DNA from: Candidatus Saccharimonadota bacterium
Lineage (GTDB): Bacteria; Patescibacteriota; Saccharimonadia; Saccharimonadales; UBA4665
NCBI GenBank assembly: GCA_028289265.1
Contig: JAQGGU010000034.1
Span: forward strand, 1 to 10,211
Reading direction: 5' to 3'
Length of the DNA: 10,211 nucleotides
The notes beneath the pieces are model-generated. The model searched no databases and had not been told where the DNA came from. It worked only from the letters and a program-made list of their open reading frames with translations. Positions 5,268 through 10,211 of the stretch are shown here, piece after piece. The position numbers and the translations under genes were made by a program. Every line of letters starts with the position of its first letter. The first letter of the stretch is position 1.

Positions 5268-6137
5268 ATGCCGGAATTACCTGAGGTTGAGACCGTTCGC
5301 CGTGGATTAAGCCGTTTACTAGAAGGCTTGGTTATTACAGAAGTCAGCCATGACAATCCGAAAAGCTTTCCGAACGCTGAAGCAGATGTTCGGAGTTTTC
5401 TAATTGGCGCCGAAATCGTCGAGGTGACGCGCCGCGCAAAAGTACTGCTCATCGAACTCAGTACCAAGTATAGTCTCATTATTCATCTGAAAATGACGGG
5501 GCAGTTAGTCTACCGCGGCGACACGAACTTCGGAGCGGGGCATCCAAATGATAGTCTCGTAGGCGAACTTCCGGATAAGTCTACCCGCGTTACTTTTACG
5601 CTCAGTAATGGCGCGCATCTGTACTTCAACGACCAGCGCAAATTCGGCTGGGTACGGCTGGTGCCAACAGCAGAAATACCAATGATTGATTTCTTTAAGC
5701 GCGTCGGCCCGGAGCCGCTCAGCGATGATTTTACCTGGCAAATTATGAAAGAAAGATTGCAGCGTCGGAAGAATACAAACATCAAAGCGGCGCTTCTCGA
5801 TCAAAGTGTCATTGCCGGGGTAGGGAACATATATGCTGATGAGAGTTTGTGGGGAGCTAAGATTCACCCGAGCATTCTTGTGAAGAACGTCACAGACGCC
5901 AAAATAAAAGCCCTGCATAAGGCATTAAGGGATGTCTTGCGGCTGAGTATCGATAAGGGTGGTTCCACGGACAAACACTATGTCGATGCCGAGGGCAAGC
6001 GAGGCAAATATCTGACATTTGCAAATGTATTTAGGCGTGAAGGGCAGCCGTGCCCGCGTTGCGGTACCATTATAGAAAAGTCCCGCGTAGCCGGCCGCGG
6101 CACCCATACTTGCCCCCACTGCCAAAAATTGCCCTGA
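5268..6137 (+). CDS. mutM: Formamidopyrimidine-DNA glycosylase (Fpg/MutM)
   Basis: Bifunctional DNA glycosylase/AP lyase that removes 8-oxoguanine and formamidopyrimidines in base excision repair. The length of 289 is slightly longer than the typical 270. The N-terminus is MPELPEVETVRRGL, where after Met removal Pro (P2) is the Schiff-base nucleophile and Glu (E3) assists; this fixes the start. K58 (RRAKVLLIEL), M76 (HLKMTGQL), R124 and F126 (NDQRKFGW) match the residues that contact DNA or fill the gap left by the flipped base. The H2TH region is DQSVIAGVGNIYADESLW (178-195). The C-terminal zinc finger is C262-X2-C265-X16-C282-X2-C285, with R277 in GRGTHTC. All key residues are present, so the enzyme should be active. 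A short insertion near residues 84-105 accounts for part of the extra length. The stop is TGA. Confidence 0.97.
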   Translation: MPELPEVETVRRGLSRLLEGLVITEVSHDNPKSFPNAEADVRSFLIGAEIVEVTRRAKVLLIELSTKYSLIIHLKMTGQLVYRGDTNFGAGHPNDSLVGELPDKSTRVTFTLSNGAHLYFNDQRKFGWVRLVPTAEIPMIDFFKRVGPEPLSDDFTWQIMKERLQRRKNTNIKAALLDQSVIAGVGNIYADESLWGAKIHPSILVKNVTDAKIKALHKALRDVLRLSIDKGGSTDKHYVDAEGKRGKYLTFANVFRREGQPCPRCGTIIEKSRVAGRGTHTCPHCQKLP

Positions 6138-6157
6138 GCCGGTAGATGTCGTATAGT
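6129..6157 (+). promoter_or_regulatory. Promoter for the 118-residue gene
   Basis: TTGCCC (6129-6134) inside the 3' end of fpg, a 17-base spacer, and TATAGT (6152-6157), which ends 8 bases before ATG 6166. The leader would be only 2-3 bases and no Shine-Dalgarno is seen. Confidence 0.55.
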
Positions 6158-6165
6158 CATTCATC

Positions 6166-6522
6166 ATGGATATTTATGATGGAAGACCGGTGATTACAGG
6201 AGAGGATCACCCGCTATTTATCAGTGAGATATTGCGGGGGTGTATCGGGCAGGTAGGGCTTGGCGAACTAGCGGTAGATGATCCTGATGCATGGATAGCA
6301 GCGGCAAAAACGAGCAGCGATCAGCTAGAAGTAACGTTTACGATGGTAAATGGTGCTTTTAGTGATAGATACGCGTCTGAAACGTTGGCAATAGACTTTG
6401 ATGGATTCGAAACAGCTTTGTGCCATTATATGATTAAAACGACACCGGAAAGTGCCAAAAAGAGGGATCAATTACTAGCTCTATCTCTGGCAGTAGATGG
6501 ATTACGGCTGCGCTTGTTATAA
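6166..6522 (+). CDS. Small soluble protein, unknown function
   Basis: A 118-residue protein without a recognised family. It begins MDIYDGRPVITGEDHPLF. Residues 48-62 (KTSSDQLEVTFTMVNG) look like paired strands, and the C-terminal part looks helical (SAKKRDQLLALSLAVDGLRL). It has two cysteines (C26, C86) and no signal peptide or membrane segment. It starts 28 bases after the fpg stop with its own promoter and ends 16 bases from the convergent trehalose gene stop, with no clear terminator between them. Gene-like composition and the promoter support it; function is unknown. Confidence 0.75.
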   Translation: MDIYDGRPVITGEDHPLFISEILRGCIGQVGLGELAVDDPDAWIAAAKTSSDQLEVTFTMVNGAFSDRYASETLAIDFDGFETALCHYMIKTTPESAKKRDQLLALSLAVDGLRLRLL

Positions 6523-6538
6523 GGCGTGGTATGCTCTG

Positions 6539-8719
6539 TTATTTCGTCAATTTGCCTAGCAGGGCATGTACACGGTCGACGGAAGGCAGGCGATAACGCG
6601 CAGCCGTGAGGCCGCGGCCGACTTTGACGGTGTAGGCTGTAACCGGCAGGGCTTCAAACATATCTTCGTCCGTGTAATCATCACCGATGGCGAGGATAAA
6701 GTCAGGGTTTTGTTTGAGCATTTCGAGCGCCGCGGCGCCTTTATTGACACTGCGCGGTTTAACCTCAAGGATTTTGTTGCCGTTACGGACCTCCAGGTCA
6801 TGCTCCCGTGCCACGCGGTTCAATAACCGTTTGAGGGTTACCAGATATTTTTGGGCGTAGTAACTCGATGCGTTGCGATAGTGCCAGACGGCTGAAAAAT
6901 TCTTCATTTCAACGAATGCGCCAGGAGTGCGTGCGGCGTATTTCTCGAGTATGAGTTCGACCTCGTCTCTCCAGCTGTCGGAAAGGCCGGGTGCTTTTCG
7001 CCAGTTCTTATGGCCAGATTTTTTTACATATGCACCATGCTCAGCGATAAGTGTGAGGTTGCTTTCGCCGAACCACGCCTCGAGGTTGTCGCGGCTACGT
7101 CCGCTAATAATCGCGAAGTCAGTCGCTTTGGTCCCCTCAAGCTTCGAGAGGAGCTTGTTTAGTGTCTGGGTGGGTTTGGCATTCTTCGGCTTATCAACAA
7201 AAGGGGCGAGTACACCGTCATAATCAATCAGCAGTAGGCGTTTGCGGGCTGCCCGGAAAGAATCAGCGATGTCCTGTTCGCGGTCACGGGTGAGGGATCG
7301 GGTTATGCGGCGCGTGCCTGGAAGCGGCTTTTGCAGTGTACCCATAAATGTCTTGGCCCAATGCTGGACGGTGTGCGTGGAGATCTGTTCGTGCATGGTT
7401 GAGATACGCTTTCTGAGTTCTTTTTTAGGCATTGTCAGCGCGCTTGTGAGGGCAGCCACCATCGTGCTGCGGCGCTTAGGGTTCACGAGCAGGGCATTGG
7501 TAAGTTCCTGTGCGGCACCGGCTGTTTCGCTAAGAATCAGCACGCCGTCGTGTTTTGGCTTGCTCGCGATGAATTCTTTGGCGACCAGGTTCATACCGTC
7601 GCGGATAGGGGTGATAAAGGCCACGTCTGCTACCTGATACAGCGCAGTCACCGACTCGACGGGCAGGGAAGTGTACATGTAGTCCACCGGTTGCCAGCTA
7701 CGCGATCCAAACTGGGAGTTAATCTTTTCGACCAGTTCCTCTACGCGTTCCTTTAGCTTTTTATATTCTTCGACTTCAGTACGTGAAGGAACTGCCAGCA
7801 TGGCCATGACGACTTTGCCGTGCAACTTTGGGCTTTGGCGCAGGAATTCATGATACGCTTCAAGCCGAGGCACGATTCCCTTAGTAGGGTCGAGACGATC
7901 AACGCTGAGGATGACTTTCAGACCCTTATACTTTTTCTGATGCTTTTTCACCTCGCTTTTGACCGTCTTGAGCTCTCGGGCACGGGTGAAGCGTTCGTAG
8001 TCGATGCCCATCGGAAAATCAGTCACCCGAACGGAGCGGTCGCCGAGGATTACCTGGTCATTTGTCACGACATCAGGGCTTAGATCGGCGGTAAGGCCAA
8101 GGAAATTATCAACGTATGACTTCGTATGGAGGCCGACGAGGTCGGAACCGAGTATACCGGCCAAGAGAACTTTTGCGGAGGGTAGCTCAGCAAATCGCTT
8201 CGGGGTAGGGAAAGGAATGTGCAGGAAGAAACCTATCTTGGCGTTTGGGCGGGCAGCCCGCAACTGCGCCGGCAGTAGCAGCAGCTGGTAGTCATGCACC
8301 CAAATAGTGCTGTTGGTCTCACTGAGAGCCAGCACTGCATCACCAAATATAGTATTAACCGACTTGTAGGATTTCCAGAACTTATCGTGTCCGCTAAGAT
8401 CTGCTGGAAGGTCGTGGAAGAGCGGCCACAAAATGGTGTTACTAAAGCCGTTGTAGAAATCGTCTAGCTGCTTTTGCTTTAAAAATACCGGATAGCAGTT
8501 GTGTTTGCTTAGCTCTTCGGTAATCTCCTGGCGTTCCTTTTCAGTAATCTGCTCACTCGGTATACCCGGCCAACCAATCCATTTATTGCGCTTATCGCGG
8601 ACGTACGAAGATAGACCGGTAGCAAGACCACCCACACTGGGGTAGAACTGTAGCTTACCGTCTACTTTTTTAACGCTGATAGGTAATCGGTTCGAAACAA
8701 TAACAACTGATGGTCTCAT
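6539..8719 (-). CDS. otsA-otsB fusion: Bifunctional trehalose-6-phosphate synthase/phosphatase
   Basis: Makes trehalose from UDP- (or other NDP-) glucose and glucose-6-phosphate through trehalose-6-phosphate, in the cytoplasm. The 726 residues contain two domains. Domain 1 (about 1-465) is a GT20 synthase: SNRLPIS at the N-terminus, SVGGLATGL (28-36), Y89 and W98 of the acceptor pocket, WVHDYQLLLLP (140-150), HIPFPTPKRF, SVDRLDPTKG with donor-binding R275 and K280, and PIRDGMNLVAKEF with D374 and E382. Domain 2 (about 490-726) is a HAD-type phosphatase: LLLIDYDGVLAP with D499 nucleophile and D501, IISGR (S539), AEHGAY, KPRSVNKG (K660) and IGDDYTDEDMF (D680, D681). Every key residue I can place is present, so both activities are expected. 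The ATG at 8719 is followed at once by the conserved first strand. It is divergent from holA. Trehalose usually serves as an osmolyte or stress protectant. Confidence 0.96.
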   Translation of the reverse strand: MRPSVVIVSNRLPISVKKVDGKLQFYPSVGGLATGLSSYVRDKRNKWIGWPGIPSEQITEKERQEITEELSKHNCYPVFLKQKQLDDFYNGFSNTILWPLFHDLPADLSGHDKFWKSYKSVNTIFGDAVLALSETNSTIWVHDYQLLLLPAQLRAARPNAKIGFFLHIPFPTPKRFAELPSAKVLLAGILGSDLVGLHTKSYVDNFLGLTADLSPDVVTNDQVILGDRSVRVTDFPMGIDYERFTRARELKTVKSEVKKHQKKYKGLKVILSVDRLDPTKGIVPRLEAYHEFLRQSPKLHGKVVMAMLAVPSRTEVEEYKKLKERVEELVEKINSQFGSRSWQPVDYMYTSLPVESVTALYQVADVAFITPIRDGMNLVAKEFIASKPKHDGVLILSETAGAAQELTNALLVNPKRRSTMVAALTSALTMPKKELRKRISTMHEQISTHTVQHWAKTFMGTLQKPLPGTRRITRSLTRDREQDIADSFRAARKRLLLIDYDGVLAPFVDKPKNAKPTQTLNKLLSKLEGTKATDFAIISGRSRDNLEAWFGESNLTLIAEHGAYVKKSGHKNWRKAPGLSDSWRDEVELILEKYAARTPGAFVEMKNFSAVWHYRNASSYYAQKYLVTLKRLLNRVAREHDLEVRNGNKILEVKPRSVNKGAAALEMLKQNPDFILAIGDDYTDEDMFEALPVTAYTVKVGRGLTAARYRLPSVDRVHALLGKLTK

Positions 8720-8731
8720 CTCTGATACTAA

Positions 8732-8740
8732 GTTATAGCA
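8732..8740 (-). promoter_or_regulatory. Extended -10 (TGC-TATAAC) of the trehalose gene
   Basis: On the minus strand, TGC (8740-8738) then TATAAC (8737-8732). Transcription would start near 8725, leaving about 6 bases before ATG 8719. A second TATAAA at 8748-8743 is an alternative. No strong -35 is seen. Confidence 0.45.
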
Positions 8741-8798
8741 TATTTATAAACTGAACAAAGTAAGAGATTTAACTAACCCCTCGATAAAGGGCGTACTT

Positions 8799-8807
8799 TG
8801 GTATCAT
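8799..8807 (+). promoter_or_regulatory. Extended -10 (TGG-TATCAT) of holA
   Basis: TGG then TATCAT (8802-8807), 8 bases before GTG 8816. The leader would be very short. The AAGGA at 8810-8814 would then fall mostly upstream of the transcript and is too close to the GTG to be a normal Shine-Dalgarno. The -35 is weak. Confidence 0.42.
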
Positions 8808-8815
8808 AGAAGGAC

Positions 8816-9736
8816 GTGATTACTATTCTTACGGGAGCCAATCGATTTTTGCTGCGGGCGGAACTACAAAAGTCCGTGGCCGCTTTCGTCGCGGAGCACG
8901 ACGAAATGGCGTTGGAGCGCCTCGACGGTGAAGAGGCCAGCTTCGAGCGTATGCAGGAAGCCCTACAGAGCCTACCGTTTCTCGCCGACAAGAAAATGGT
9001 GGTTTTGACATCGCCGAGCGCCAATAAACAGTTCGCCGAAAAAGCCGAAAAGCTGTTGCAGGAACTGCCGGAAACTACCGACCTTATCATCGTTGAGCCT
9101 AAGCTCGACAAACGGAGCGCCTATTATAAATTTTTGAAGAAGCAAAAAGGCTATCAGGAGTTTGGCGAGCTCGATGAGCGCGGCCTTTCAAGATGGCTGA
9201 TAGACCAGGCGAAAGAAAAGGGAAGTGCGCTGTCTGGCGCCGACGCCTCATACCTTGTCAGCCGGGTAGGCACCAACCAGCAGACGTTGGCCAATGAAAT
9301 TGAAAAACTCTCCCTTTATGCAGATAAAATAGACCGGCGAGCCATCGAAGCTTTGTCGCCCCAGACGCCGCAGAGTACCATTTTCCAGCTGCTTGAAACC
9401 GCTTTCGCCGGTAATACCAAGCGCGCTCTTGAGATGTACGGCGAGCAGCGAGCACTAAAGGTCGAACCGCAACAGATTATAGCTATGCTCGCCTGGCAAC
9501 TGCACGTTTTGGCGCTCATTAAGACAGCCAAAGACAAAACGCCAGACGAAATAGCCCGCGATGCCAAGATGAGCCCCTATGTTGTTCGAAAAAGTACCGG
9601 CATTGCCCGCAGTCTTACCCTAGCGCAGACAAAGAGGCTAATTATAGACCTCCTCGAGATAGACGAGCGACTCAAAAGGGAAGCGCTGAACGCCGACGAC
9701 ACGCTGCTCAACTATCTCATGACCATCTCTGAATAG
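8816..9736 (+). CDS. holA: DNA polymerase III delta subunit
   Basis: A 306-residue clamp-loader subunit that opens the beta sliding clamp and works with gamma/tau and delta'. Family features: N-terminal ITILTGANRFLLRAEL with the GxxxxL start of the AAA+-like fold; QSLPFLADKKMVVL (51-64), the usual LPFF-DKR-type beta-clamp contact region; EPKLDKRSAYYKFLKK (94-109); LVSRVGTNQQTLANEIEKLSLYA (147-169); IFQLLETAFAGN (189-200); and a helical C-terminal collar domain with AMLAWQLHVLALIKTA. As expected for delta, there is no Walker A P-loop. The length is slightly below E. coli HolA (343). The start is GTG at 8816, two codons before the conserved hydrophobic strand, right after a -10-like box. It is divergent from the trehalose gene with a 96-base shared upstream region. 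The TAG stop lies inside the arm of a downstream inverted repeat. Confidence 0.94.
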   Translation: MITILTGANRFLLRAELQKSVAAFVAEHDEMALERLDGEEASFERMQEALQSLPFLADKKMVVLTSPSANKQFAEKAEKLLQELPETTDLIIVEPKLDKRSAYYKFLKKQKGYQEFGELDERGLSRWLIDQAKEKGSALSGADASYLVSRVGTNQQTLANEIEKLSLYADKIDRRAIEALSPQTPQSTIFQLLETAFAGNTKRALEMYGEQRALKVEPQQIIAMLAWQLHVLALIKTAKDKTPDEIARDAKMSPYVVRKSTGIARSLTLAQTKRLIIDLLEIDERLKREALNADDTLLNYLMTISE

Positions 9737-9769
9737 CATATTGCAAAATAAGCAACAATGTGCTAATGT
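9734..9769 (+). promoter_or_regulatory. Promoter inside an inverted repeat, for the 9816 gene
   Basis: Two signals overlap. The promoter is TTGCAA (9741-9746), a 17-base spacer ending TGC, and TAATGT (9764-9769). The inverted repeat is TAGCATATTG (9734-9743) with CAATGTGCTA (9756-9765), a 10-bp stem with one T-G wobble and a 12-base loop. It begins on the holA stop codon. No U-run follows, so an operator is more likely than a terminator. The promoter resembles the one at 2791-2819 in its TTGCAAAA and TGTGCTA parts. Confidence 0.5.
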
Positions 9770-9815
9770 TTAAGTATATCCCAAAATAAAACAAAAAATT
9801 AGCAAATAGGAAATT

Positions 9816-10211
9816 ATGAAACACCAAGATATATTACAAGCAGCTCCGCAAGTAGCCGTCGAACAAGAAACATTTCCGCCTCCAGCGTTTATGCAGGAGC
9901 AGATAGACCACATCACAGGACAGCTTGGCGAAAATGACCGCGAAGCCTTTCTTGATGCCGTGTCACGCTACGGGCTTGCCCGGGTACGGGTTGGTGAAAA
10001 GGCAATCGGCGAAATGGGTAATCAGATCAGAGAATCCGAAGAGAATACCGCTGAACGGTTTGATACTGCGCACGATGCGGTGGAAGCCTGGACACGACGC
10101 AAAACTAACGCTCTTTGGCGCGCTCGCGATGAAGCGGTCAATGAACTGTTGTATGAATATGTTCCTGAAGACGATCCAAAGCACGCTGTCATATCTCCTG
10201 CGTATGAGATA
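9816..10211 (+). CDS. Unknown soluble protein, 3' end cut by window
   Basis: The open frame runs from ATG 9816 to the last base (132 codons) without a stop, so the protein is longer than seen. There is no signal peptide or membrane segment. After a Pro/Gln-rich start (AAPQVAVEQETFPPPAF), the rest looks strongly helical and charged (LGENDREAFLDAVSRYG; GNQIRESEENTAERFDTAHD; RRKTNALWRARDEAVNELL). AGGAAA lies about 4 bases before the ATG, within a leader of about 40 bases from the promoter at 9741. I recognise no family. A 73-codon frame on the other strand is a shadow. General character (acidic, helical, own TTGCA-type promoter) resembles the 4394 protein, but I see no clear sequence similarity. 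Confidence 0.75.
   Translation, partial: MKHQDILQAAPQVAVEQETFPPPAFMQEQIDHITGQLGENDREAFLDAVSRYGLARVRVGEKAIGEMGNQIRESEENTAERFDTAHDAVEAWTRRKTNALWRARDEAVNELLYEYVPEDDPKHAVISPAYEI

Noticed and set aside
1..10211. CRISPR array, tRNA or rRNA, insertion sequence, phage or defence system
   Set aside because: I saw no regularly spaced repeats, cloverleaf sequences, transposase, integrase, nuclease-type effector or toxin-antitoxin pair. The window reads as ordinary chromosome with housekeeping and lineage-specific unknown genes.

Overview
The window looks like chromosomal DNA from a Patescibacteria/CPR organism, most likely Candidatus Saccharibacteria (TM7). This lineage call is an inference. It rests on the mix of short single-copy genes, a small KH-like DciA/DUF721-type protein, a fused trehalose-phosphate synthase/phosphatase, roughly balanced GC, and TGA used as a stop (it ends the fpg gene at 6135-6137 and the small minus-strand gene at 4002-4004). 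The TGA stops argue against the recoded Absconditabacteria and Gracilibacteria. No marker gene such as 16S rRNA is present to settle it.

Layout. 1-1368 is the 3' part of polA (DNA polymerase I). 1449-2389 is a small membrane cluster: a duplicated DUF6766-type protein, then an 89-residue single-pass protein behind a perfect Shine-Dalgarno. 2390-2849 is a poorly coding stretch with a possible small gene broken at a nine-G tract, followed by a promoter. 2850-3407 is a membrane-anchored extracytoplasmic protein and 3440-4015 a HAD-family protein. A 79-residue DUF721/DciA-like gene (4002-4241, minus) converges on and overlaps the HAD gene. 4394-5242 is an unknown acidic protein with the best promoter of the window. 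5268-6137 is fpg/mutM and 6166-6522 an unknown protein. 6539-8719 (minus) is the bifunctional trehalose enzyme. 8816-9736 is holA (DNA polymerase III delta). 9816 to the window end is a partial unknown gene.

Functionally this is mostly housekeeping DNA replication and repair (polA, fpg, holA, perhaps the DciA-like protein), plus osmolyte or stress metabolism (trehalose), plus lineage-type unknown proteins. Genes appear to be mostly separate transcription units rather than one operon. I do not see a mobile element, CRISPR array, toxin-antitoxin pair, RNA gene, or a clear new multi-gene system.

The most notable signals are these: -10 boxes lying 6 to 9 bases before start codons that lack Shine-Dalgarno sequences, suggesting leaderless or nearly leaderless mRNAs; a G9 tract at which two reading frames would fuse; unusual active-site residues in Pol I; and dyad symmetries over two promoters.
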